Assembly (NCBI RefSeq): GCF_029227915.1 | Contig: NC_079883.1 | Span: 9,672,001-9,736,000 of the forward strand | Reading direction: 5' to 3' | Length of the DNA stretch: 64,000 bases | From: Hydractinia symbiolongicarpus | Taxonomy: Eukaryota > Cnidaria > Hydrozoa > Anthoathecata > Hydractiniidae | In this document: positions 53,733-64,000 of the stretch, piece by piece | Position numbering within the stretch: position 1 is the first letter of the stretch | Layout: every line of letters starts with the position of its first letter | Translations under genes and position numbers: made by a program | Notes under the pieces: model-generated | What the model saw: only the letters and a program-made list of their open reading frames with translations | Told to the model about the DNA's origin: nothing | Database searches by the model: none

Positions 53733-54093
53733 TTTGTGTGTATCTGGCTATTACATTAACAAACGGCTATTTTTATAGCCACACATTTACAAAAAAACAT
53801 TATCTTGGTACAAAGTTAAACTTGTTTAAGTCACTTAAACAGTTAAAAAAGAGTAATTTTAAGATTAGATTCCCTAAGTTTAAGTATTTTCGTTTTTAAA
53901 TTTCTTATTTTCTTGCTTTTACTTTTCTTGCCCTTCATATTTTTAACATTGTCAAACTTTATGTAGCATAAAATTTTTATGTAGCATAAAATTTAAACAG
54001 AAAGCAGAACAAAGTTTGATATAAAAAGCTAGCCGTAATATTTTTTATGGATGTGTGGCTATAAAAATAGCCGTTTTTTGTTTGGTAAGATGC

Positions 54094-54507
<414 letters not shown>

Positions 54508-54985
54508 TTAAGAAGTCGATGTAGTACGGATACACAAGACGGTCTAAAATGCACTATCGCGCCAAAGTTTTATTTCTCATATTGATTGACAGCTAAGGTT
54601 CAAAACAAACCATTTGATTGGTGCTAAGAAAGTAATTTCTGATTGGCTGCATAATGACATTACGCTCATTACTTTAACATTTTTATAAAATCTGTGTTTT
54701 TTGGCTACGGGAAAACGGCTGTATCTTCTGATACACAAAAGCTTTTGACTTTTTTTTTTTTTAGTAAGTAGCAGAAGGTTTGGCGAATTCCAACGATGCC
54801 AAATTTATTGCCTTACTGAAACATTAAGACCACGAATTTTTAAAAAAACTACAGTTTTACTTAAAAAAATGTACAAAATGTTCGGAACATTTTGTAATGA
54901 CGCAACTCTATTGGTTAATTAGGGTGTTTCCACGAGCAGTAGGTAATTTTATGGCCTCTTTTTAAAGCTGTCTGAATTCTGTTAA

Positions 54986-55342
<357 letters not shown>

Positions 55343-55804
55343 GCGTTGTCATTGCTCAACAAAAACGGCTATTTTTATAGCCACAAATCTTTTAAAACAT
55401 TACTTTGTGCACGCTTCCAAATTACACAATGTGTAAAGTCTTGTCACAGTTACATTTATTGCTATACGATACTATGTCATATATGACACAAAAAAAATTT
55501 AGAAATACTTTGTAGGGTTAATTTGCCTGGGAGTGTTTCCGTGAAAAGCTGGGTTAAGTTAAATGTAAGCAATAACATGGATCAATGTACTTGTCTTTTC
55601 TGCAAGTACAGCTAATAATACGTATGAAAAGTGAAGCTAATCCACACACACACATGGGGAAGTATTTTAAATGTAGGCTAGTGTTCTTAAGCACATTATT
55701 TAGAAGTTTTATTAACTTCGGTTAACTTGTAGTGACGCCAAGTAAATGTTTTTTTAAAGATGTGTGGTCTTAAAAAAGACCGTTTGTGTTTGGTAGACGT
55801 TGGT

Positions 55805-56209
55805 TTACTTGCTGCTTGTGTATTTTGTGACGGCTTTTGTTCCTTCACTGACTGCGTGTTTTGCAAGTTCTCCAGGCAAGAGAAGACGTACTGCGGTTTG
55901 AATTTCACGAGAAGAGATGGTCGACTTTTTGTTTTGAAGAGCCAAACGCGAAGCTTCGGAAGCAATGCGCTCAAAGATGTCGTTGACAAATGAGTTCATG
56001 ATGCTCATAGCTTTGCTTGAAACTCCGACATCTGGGTGAACTTGTTTCAAAACATTGTAGATGTAAATAGCATAACTTTCCTTTCTCTTTCTCTTGCGTT
56101 TCTTTTCACCAGTTCCACCAATCTTTCCTCCTTTTTTGCCGGCTCTTTTTTCACCTTTCTTGGCTACTTTAGGTGCCTGTTTTCCTCCTTTAGCTGCTGC
56201 GTCAGACAT
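55805..56209 (-). CDS. H2B: Histone H2B (unit 11, without its H2A partner)
   Basis: Intact, same protein. Its own TATA, palindrome and both CCAAT boxes remain upstream, because the deletion starts on the H2A side of the promoter about 217 bp from the H2B ATG. Expression is therefore probably preserved. Confidence 0.98.
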   Translation of the reverse strand: MSDAAAKGGKQAPKVAKKGEKRAGKKGGKIGGTGEKKRKRKRKESYAIYIYNVLKQVHPDVGVSSKAMSIMNSFVNDIFERIASEASRLALQNKKSTISSREIQTAVRLLLPGELAKHAVSEGTKAVTKYTSSK

Positions 56210-56426
56210 GGTTAAAAATTTTTGCTACTTAACTTGTAAATAAGCATTAAACTGCAAGTCAAAACTTTTTGTTTATAAGTAAAAAAATCGGATCGAATTC
56301 GATCCGAAAACGCCGATACGCAATTTAATTGGTTAAAAAAAAAATCTTTTGTTTAATACTTAATTATGATTGGTTAAAAAAACATGATTTCGATCCTATT
56401 TTTATGATGAAAAAACGAGTAAAGTT

Positions 56427-56430
56427 TATT
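56427..56430. other. Junction of a 934-bp deletion (unit 11)
   Basis: Sequence from the H2A side of the H2B-H2A promoter joins directly to the 5S-U1 spacer. The two parent sites share TATT at the breakpoint, one copy being kept. H2A, its 3' hairpin, the 5S gene and half of the 5S-U1 spacer are gone. The neighbouring units are 5876 bp and this one is 4942 bp. Confidence 0.93.
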
Positions 56431-56606
56431 GCCGATCATCCAATAACCCTGACGGAATGGCAAATAAAATAAAATTCCGCCGCCTTCCGAGGACTTATAT
56501 CGCAATCACGTTTCGTAACAGCCAAGCGAGGTTTTACCTTAGCGTTTAAGTCACCACCGACATTTGGCCGCGCAACTTTTCTAAGCTCATTCATTTTGAA
56601 TTAAGG

Positions 56607-56771
56607 AGGGGGCGAGCGCGGACGCAGGCCCCCACTACCAGAAATTGTACGGTCGAGTTACTGACGTTTGCAGTAATCGCAGAGGTCAGCCCAAGCGTAG
56701 TGCAATGCAAGAGCCTCACTCTGGAAGAAAACCCTCATTGATCAGTCTTTACTTCCCCGTCAGGTAAGTAT
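56607..56771 (-). ncRNA. U1: U1 snRNA (unit 11)
   Basis: Same as unit 4. Its upstream element and 3' box lie outside the deletion. Confidence 0.95.
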
Positions 56772-56961
56772 GAGTTGGAACTGCACCGTAGCATGAGGGT
56801 ACCCTTCAAAGTTTGTTAATGCTTGTGGCTTGAGTGTGTTATAAACTGCCGTGTCGCGGGGCATAGGCTGTATTCTCCCCCAGTGTACGCGTTTTGTTCC
56901 CGCCGTAGACTATGCAGAGTGCCGTCGGAAAGAGGACTGCTATTATTCTTTTATTGCTTAT

Positions 56962-57148
56962 GTGGGCCGCCATCGGTAATAGTGCAACACCAAGGCAACC
57001 CGTGGTCACGGCGTGAATGAATCCACCTCCATGACCCAAGGCCAAAAATCAGATTAATATACTGACCATTCAGAGAATGGCCTACCAGATATTAAACTGA
57101 TAAGAACAGATACTACACTTGATCTTAGCCATTAGGCCGAGAAGCGAT
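56962..57148 (-). ncRNA. U2: U2 snRNA (unit 11)
   Basis: Same as unit 4. Confidence 0.96.
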
Positions 57149-57470
57149 AAAGAACAAGCGTTGCCATGATAGGCATCGTCCACACACCGTAACTGCTTGT
57201 GGAGCATGTCACGTTACTGTAAAGCTTACAACTGTCACCGCGTACGGATGGACGGCGACATAGTAAAAATCACGGCTGTTGATTTAGCCGTAGGATGGAG
57301 AGCGACTGTAGCGAGTGGATGGTAACTTACATGAATGCTAACAAAGGCGACGATACTAAGTGCGTGATATTACTTTCCAATATGACTGCGTACATTCCGT
57401 TTATCAACGCATTACGCCAGAACGTGCGCGCGCGTTACACAGTAGACCATGCAGCCGAAATGCGACAGTG

Positions 57471-57543
57471 CGACCCTGCCAGGAGTCGAACCTGGAATCC
57501 CCTGATTCGTAGTCAGATGCCTTATCCATTGGGCCACAGGGCG
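57471..57543 (-). tRNA. tRNA-Arg: tRNA-Arg(ACG), type B (unit 11)
   Basis: C1-C72 mismatch as in unit 4. Confidence 0.85.
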
Positions 57544-58122
57544 ATGCTTATGACTTCGCCCCATCGTTATTTTGGCTTGCGCATTCGTTTTACTTACGAC
57601 AGAATTCTTCGTGTTTGTAGCCATGAAAGAAAGGGACTTCTGTGAGTGAATTTTTTTACTGTGGTCTAATAAAAAAGTCGAAACGCAGTGCCCAATATAT
57701 GAATTGCTCCTAATAGCCGGAAACAGGCCGTGTCGATGATGTAGGCCGACATACGCAACGCAAACCAAAGAACGCTTTATGAAAATCCTAACACGGGCGC
57801 GGAAGAAGCCCAAATTAACAGAGTAGATGTAATGCTGAAGACCTCAAACTCCAGCAGCTTCTCTTTCAGACTATTGCGTCGTGCTACAAATAAAAATTAA
57901 CATGCTTTCGCATAGTCGCGGCTCCCAAAACGGACATTATACGATGTACAGAAACACACATTTCTGTTTTCGCGCCAAATCAATTCCCGGGAGTGGTACT
58001 TTTACGTCCGCATACTTCGCACCGTCTTAAATTATATCTCATTTACACGGTAATGTTTAGTATACTTCTACTGTGATAACAAGCATCGTTTATCGTTGGA
58101 TTGTTGTAAGAAAACATTAAAA

Positions 58123-58674
58123 ATGAGTGAAGCAGCTTCTCCAAAGAAAATCGCACCCAAGAAGAAACCTGCTGCAAAGAAGACAGCTGATCACCCTAAA
58201 TATGTGGACATGATCAAGGCTGCTATCGCTACCCTAAAGGAACGCGGTGGTTCATCTCGCCAAGCTATTACAAAATATATTCATGCAAATTACAAAGTTG
58301 CTGAAAACTCAGATCATCATCTGAAAATGGCTCTTAAACGAGGAGTAACATCAGGCGATTTGATTCAAACTAAAGGCACTGGTGCTTCTGGATCATTCAA
58401 GCTAGGTCAGGTAAAAAAAGAAAAACCTAAGAAAAAGGCCGCAGCAAAAAAGCCAACGGCAAAGAAGCCTACTGCAAAGAAAAGTACACCAAAAAAGAAG
58501 CCAGCAAAGAAGAGCACGCCAAAGAAAGCAGCAAAGAAGCCTGCCACAAAGAAAGCCTCGGCTAAGAAACCAGCAGCTAAGAAACCCACAAAGAAGCCTG
58601 TTGCTAAAAAACCTGCAGCAAAGAAGGTCAAAAAGACTCCCAAAAAGGCAGCAAAGAAGACCGCAAAAAAATAA
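58123..58674 (+). CDS. H1: Linker histone H1 (unit 11)
   Basis: Intact, 183 residues, same protein as unit 1. Confidence 0.96.
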   Translation: MSEAASPKKIAPKKKPAAKKTADHPKYVDMIKAAIATLKERGGSSRQAITKYIHANYKVAENSDHHLKMALKRGVTSGDLIQTKGTGASGSFKLGQVKKEKPKKKAAAKKPTAKKPTAKKSTPKKKPAKKSTPKKAAKKPATKKASAKKPAAKKPTKKPVAKKPAAKKVKKTPKKAAKKTAKK

Positions 58675-59035
58675 TTTGTGTGTATCTGGCTATTACATTA
58701 ACAAACGGCTATTTTTATAGCCACACATTTACAAAAAAACATTATCTTGGTACAAAGTTAAACTTGTTTAAGTCACTTAAACAGTTAAAAAAGAGTAATT
58801 TTAAGATTAGATTCCCTAAGTTTAAGTATTTTCGTTTTTAAATTTCTTATTTTCTTGCTTTTACTTTTCTTGCCCTTCATATTTTTAACATTGTCAAACT
58901 TTATGTAGCATAAAATTTTTATGTAGCATAAAATTTAAACAGAAAGCAGAACAAAGTTTGATATAAAAAGCTAGCCGTAATATTTTTTATGGATGTGTGG
59001 CTATAAAAATAGCCGTTTTTTGTTTGGTAAGATGC

Positions 59036-59449
<414 letters not shown>

Positions 59450-59927
59450 TTAAGAAGTCGATGTAGTACGGATACACAAGACGGTCTAAAATGCACTATC
59501 GCGCCAAAGTTTTATTTCTCATATTGATTGACAGCTAAGGTTCAAAACAAACCATTTGATTGGTGCTAAGAAAGTAATTTCTGATTGGCTGCATAATGAC
59601 ATTACGCTCATTACTTTAACATTTTTATAAAATCTGTGTTTTTTGGCTACGGGAAAACGGCTGTATCTTCTGATACACAAAAGCTTTTGACTTTTTTTTT
59701 TTTTAGTAAGTAGCAGAAGGTTTGGCGAATTCCAACGATGCCAAATTTATTGCCTTACTGAAACATTAAGACCACGAATTTTTAAAAAAACTACAGTTTT
59801 ACTTAAAAAAATGTACAAAATGTTCGGAACATTTTGTAATGACGCAACTCTATTGGTTAATTAGGGTGTTTCCACGAGCAGTAGGTAATTTTATGGCCTC
59901 TTTTTAAAGCTGTCTGAATTCTGTTAA

Positions 59928-60284
<357 letters not shown>

Positions 60285-60746
60285 GCGTTGTCATTGCTCA
60301 ACAAAAACGGCTATTTTTATAGCCACAAATCTTTTAAAACATTACTTTGTGCACGCTTCCAAATTACACAATGTGTAAAGTCTTGTCACAGTTACATTTA
60401 TTGCTATACGATACTATGTCATATATGACACAAAAAAAATTTAGAAATACTTTGTAGGGTTAATTTGCCTGGGAGTGTTTCCGTGAAAAGCTGGGTTAAG
60501 TTAAATGTAAGCAATAACATGGATCAATGTACTTGTCTTTTCTGCAAGTACAGCTAATAATACGTATGAAAAGTGAAGCTAATCCACACACACACATGGG
60601 GAAGTATTTTAAATGTAGGCTAGTGTTCTTAAGCACATTATTTAGAAGTTTTATTAACTTCGGTTAACTTGTAGTGACGCCAAGTAAATGTTTTTTTAAA
60701 GATGTGTGGTCTTAAAAAAGACCGTTTGTGTTTGGTAGACGTTGGT

Positions 60747-61151
60747 TTACTTGCTGCTTGTGTATTTTGTGACGGCTTTTGTTCCTTCACTGACTGCGTG
60801 TTTTGCAAGTTCTCCAGGCAAGAGAAGACGTACTGCGGTTTGAATTTCACGAGAAGAGATGGTCGACTTTTTGTTTTGAAGAGCCAAACGCGAAGCTTCG
60901 GAAGCAATGCGCTCAAAGATGTCGTTGACAAATGAGTTCATGATGCTCATAGCTTTGCTTGAAACTCCGACATCTGGGTGAACTTGTTTCAAAACATTGT
61001 AGATGTAAATAGCATAACTTTCCTTTCTCTTTCTCTTGCGTTTCTTTTCACCAGTTCCACCAATCTTTCCTCCTTTTTTGCCGGCTCTTTTTTCACCTTT
61101 CTTGGCTACTTTAGGTGCCTGTTTTCCTCCTTTAGCTGCTGCGTCAGACAT
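60747..61151 (-). CDS. H2B: Histone H2B (unit 12)
   Basis: Intact, same protein as unit 1. Confidence 0.98.
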   Translation of the reverse strand: MSDAAAKGGKQAPKVAKKGEKRAGKKGGKIGGTGEKKRKRKRKESYAIYIYNVLKQVHPDVGVSSKAMSIMNSFVNDIFERIASEASRLALQNKKSTISSREIQTAVRLLLPGELAKHAVSEGTKAVTKYTSSK

Positions 61152-61435
61152 GGTTAAAAATTTTTGCTACTTAACTTGTAAATAAGCATTAAACTGCAAG
61201 TCAAAACTTTTTGTTTATAAGTAAAAAAATCGGATCGAATTCGATCCGAAAACGCCGATACGCAATTTAATTGGTTAAAAAAAAAATCTTTTGTTTAATA
61301 CTTAATTATGATTGGTTAAAAAAACATGATTTCGATCCTATTTTTATGATGAAAAAACGAGTAAAGTTTATTTCGTTAACACTTACGTTAAATATTCGTA
61401 CGTTTTTGTATTAACTTACAAATCAAATCGCAGTT

Positions 61436-61816
61436 ATGTCTGGACGTGGAAAAGGTGGAAAAGCTAAGGCTAAAGCCAAGACAAGATCCTCAAGAGCTGG
61501 ACTTCAATTTCCAGTCGGTAGAGTGCATAGATTCCTTCGTAGAGGGCACTATGCTAACCGAATTGGATCTGGAGCACCAGTTTACTTAGCAGCCGTCTTG
61601 GAATATTTATCTGCTGAGATATTGGAGTTGGCTGGTAACGCAGCAAGAGACAACAAAAAAGCTAGGATTATTCCAAGACATTTACAATTGGCTGTTCGTA
61701 ATGATGAAGAATTAAACAAACTTTTGAGCGGTGTAACCATTGCAGCTGGTGGTGTTTTGCCAAACATTCAAGCTGTCTTACTCCCAAAGAAGAACGACAA
61801 AGGACAGAAGAAGTAA
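61436..61816 (+). CDS. H2A: Histone H2A (unit 12)
   Basis: Intact, same protein as unit 1; the array returns to the full arrangement after unit 11. Confidence 0.98.
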   Translation: MSGRGKGGKAKAKAKTRSSRAGLQFPVGRVHRFLRRGHYANRIGSGAPVYLAAVLEYLSAEILELAGNAARDNKKARIIPRHLQLAVRNDEELNKLLSGVTIAAGGVLPNIQAVLLPKKNDKGQKK

Positions 61817-62013
61817 ACCGCTACACTCAGAAAACAACGGCTATTTTTATAGCCACACATCTTTAAAAAAACATTGTTTTTTTCACAAAACTATAACCTT
61901 AAAGTCTAATAGATAATCCATGCATACGCCTTGTCCTAAGTAACTCAAAGAAATTAAATAAAAAAATTTGATCACAACGTCAAAATAAATTGCACGTATT
62001 TGCCCCTACTAAT

Positions 62014-62133
62014 GTCTACGGCCATACCACGATGAACACACCCGTTCTCGTCTGATCACGGAAGTTAAGCATCGTCGGGCCGGGATAGTACTTGGATGGG
62101 GGACCGCCTGGGAACTCCCGGTGTCGTAGGCTT
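62014..62133 (+). rRNA. 5S rRNA: 5S ribosomal RNA (unit 12)
   Basis: Same 120-nt gene, type B flanks. Confidence 0.96.
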
Positions 62134-62482
62134 TTCATTTTCATTTGTTGCCTTTTCATTTCAATGGTGCTGTGATATATTTCTTGTTATAACAATTAAG
62201 GAACGTGGCGGTTGTTGAAAGTGTTTCCTATGACATTTTCCTACGACATTTTCAGGTGATAGTACGAGAAAAAAGAGCTTTCAAATGCATACAAACTCGA
62301 TCTATTGCCGATCATCCAATAACCCTGACGGAATGGCAAATAAAATAAAATTCCGCCGCCTTCCGAGGACTTATATCGCAATCACGTTTCGTAACAGCCA
62401 AGCGAGGTTTTACCTTAGCGTTTAAGTCACCACCGACATTTGGCCGCGCAACTTTTCTAAGCTCATTCATTTTGAATTAAGG

Positions 62483-62647
62483 AGGGGGCGAGCGCGGACG
62501 CAGGCCCCCACTACCAGAAATTGTACGGTCGAGTTACTGACGTTTGCAGTAATCGCAGAGGTCAGCCCAAGCGTAGTGCAATGCAAGAGCCTCACTCTGG
62601 AAGAAAACCCTCATTGATCAGTCTTTACTTCCCCGTCAGGTAAGTAT
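62483..62647 (-). ncRNA. U1: U1 snRNA (unit 12)
   Basis: Same as unit 4. Confidence 0.95.
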
Positions 62648-62837
62648 GAGTTGGAACTGCACCGTAGCATGAGGGTACCCTTCAAAGTTTGTTAATGCTT
62701 GTGGCTTGAGTGTGTTATAAACTGCCGTGTCGCGGGGCATAGGCTGTATTCTCCCCCAGTGTACGCGTTTTGTTCCCGCCGTAGACTATGCAGAGTGCCG
62801 TCGGAAAGAGGACTGCTATTATTCTTTTATTGCTTAT

Positions 62838-63024
62838 GTGGGCCGCCATCGGTAATAGTGCAACACCAAGGCAACCCGTGGTCACGGCGTGAATGAATCC
62901 ACCTCCATGACCCAAGGCCAAAAATCAGATTAATATACTGACCATTCAGAGAATGGCCTACCAGATATTAAACTGATAAGAACAGATACTACACTTGATC
63001 TTAGCCATTAGGCCGAGAAGCGAT
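62838..63024 (-). ncRNA. U2: U2 snRNA (unit 12)
   Basis: Same as unit 4. Confidence 0.96.
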
Positions 63025-63346
63025 AAAGAACAAGCGTTGCCATGATAGGCATCGTCCACACACCGTAACTGCTTGTGGAGCATGTCACGTTACTGTAAAG
63101 CTTACAACTGTCACCGCGTACGGATGGACGGCGACATAGTAAAAATCACGGCTGTTGATTTAGCCGTAGGATGGAGAGCGACTGTAGCGAGTGGATGGTA
63201 ACTTACATGAATGCTAACAAAGGCGACGATACTAAGTGCGTGATATTACTTTCCAATATGACTGCGTACATTCCGTTTATCAACGCATTACGCCAGAACG
63301 TGCGCGCGCGTTACACAGTAGACCATGCAGCCGAAATGCGACAGTG

Positions 63347-63419
63347 CGACCCTGCCAGGAGTCGAACCTGGAATCCCCTGATTCGTAGTCAGATGCCTTA
63401 TCCATTGGGCCACAGGGCG
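63347..63419 (-). tRNA. tRNA-Arg: tRNA-Arg(ACG), type B (unit 12)
   Basis: C1-C72 mismatch as in unit 4. Confidence 0.85.
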
Positions 63420-64000
63420 ATGCTTATGACTTCGCCCCATCGTTATTTTGGCTTGCGCATTCGTTTTACTTACGACAGAATTCTTCGTGTTTGTAGCCAT
63501 GAAAGAAAGGGACTTCTGTGAGTGAATTTTTTTACTGTGGTCTAATAAAAAAGTCGAAACGCAGTGCCCAATATATGAATTGCTCCTAATAGCCGGAAAC
63601 AGGCCGTGTCGATGATGTAGGCCGACATACGCAACGCAAACCAAAGAACGCTTTATGAAAATCCTAACACGGGCGCGGAAGAAGCCCAAATTAACAGAGT
63701 AGATGTAATGCTGAAGACCTCAAACTCCAGCAGCTTCTCTTTCAGACTATTGCGTCGTGCTACAAATAAAAATTAACATGCTTTCGCATAGTCGCGGCTC
63801 CCAAAACGGACATTATACGATGTACAGAAACACACATTTCTGTTTTCGCGCCAAATCAATTCCCGGGAGTGGTACTTTTACGTCCGCATACTTCGCACCG
63901 TCTTAAATTATATCTCATTTACACGGTAATGTTTAGTATACTTCTACTGTGATAACAAGCATCGTTTATCGTTGGATTGTTGTAAGAAAACATTAAAAAT
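63420..64000 (+). promoter_or_regulatory. H1 promoter of unit 12, gene cut at window end
   Basis: The whole tRNA-H1 spacer is present with H1 box, E2F-type site and TATA-like sequence. The window stops after the first two bases of the H1 start codon (63999-64000), so the array continues beyond it. Confidence 0.9.

Overview
The window is a head-to-tail tandem array of one composite repeat from an animal genome. AT-rich spacers, intronless histone genes ending in RNA hairpins instead of poly(A) signals, U1/U2 snRNAs, and an H4 identical to the animal form except Ile at position 21 all point to a metazoan. The composition and protein details suggest a cnidarian, probably a hydrozoan such as Hydra. 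That last step is inference and was not tested by search.

One unit is 5852 bp (type A, units 1-2) or 5876 bp (type B, units 3-12). Order and strands, with unit 1 positions: H2B(-) 14-418, H2A(+) 703-1083, 5S rRNA(+) 1281-1400, U1 snRNA(-) 1728-1892, U2 snRNA(-) 2083-2269, tRNA-Arg(ACG)(-) 2592-2664, H1(+) 3244-3795, H3(-) 4157-4567, H4(+) 5094-5405. H2A/H2B and H3/H4 are divergent pairs with shared promoters. H1 converges on H3, H4 converges on the next H2B, and 5S converges on U1. The unit therefore encodes a full histone quintet, the 5S ribosomal RNA, the two snRNAs that recognise the 5' splice site and branch point, and an arginine tRNA. All are non-polyadenylated products.

Layout: unit 1 (1-5865), unit 2 (5866-8725, cut by a gap), a 500-N gap (8726-9225), unit 3 (from 9226, full of single-base indels), units 4-6 (14715-32342, regular), unit 7 (32343-38176, 42-bp in-frame deletion in the H1 tail), units 8-10 (38177-55804, regular), unit 11 (55805-60746, 934-bp deletion removing H2A and 5S), and unit 12 (60747 to the window end, stopping inside the H1 start codon). 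Type B units look almost identical to each other, which indicates strong homogenisation. Type A differs from type B at more than a dozen fixed sites, and the switch coincides with the gap.

The four core histones form the nucleosome and H1 binds linker DNA. Promoter signals visible in the unit include GATCC pentamers, CCAAT boxes, E2F-type sites in the H1 and H3 promoters, and an H1 box, which fit S-phase expression. U1 and U2 share a 9-bp upstream element at about -50, a candidate proximal sequence element. The five histone genes share a 6-bp-stem, 4-nt-loop hairpin followed by an A-rich element. The most interesting aspects are the composite repeat itself, the H2A residue changes, the tRNA acceptor mismatch fixed in type B, and the unannotated, relatively GC-rich spacers around the RNA genes.
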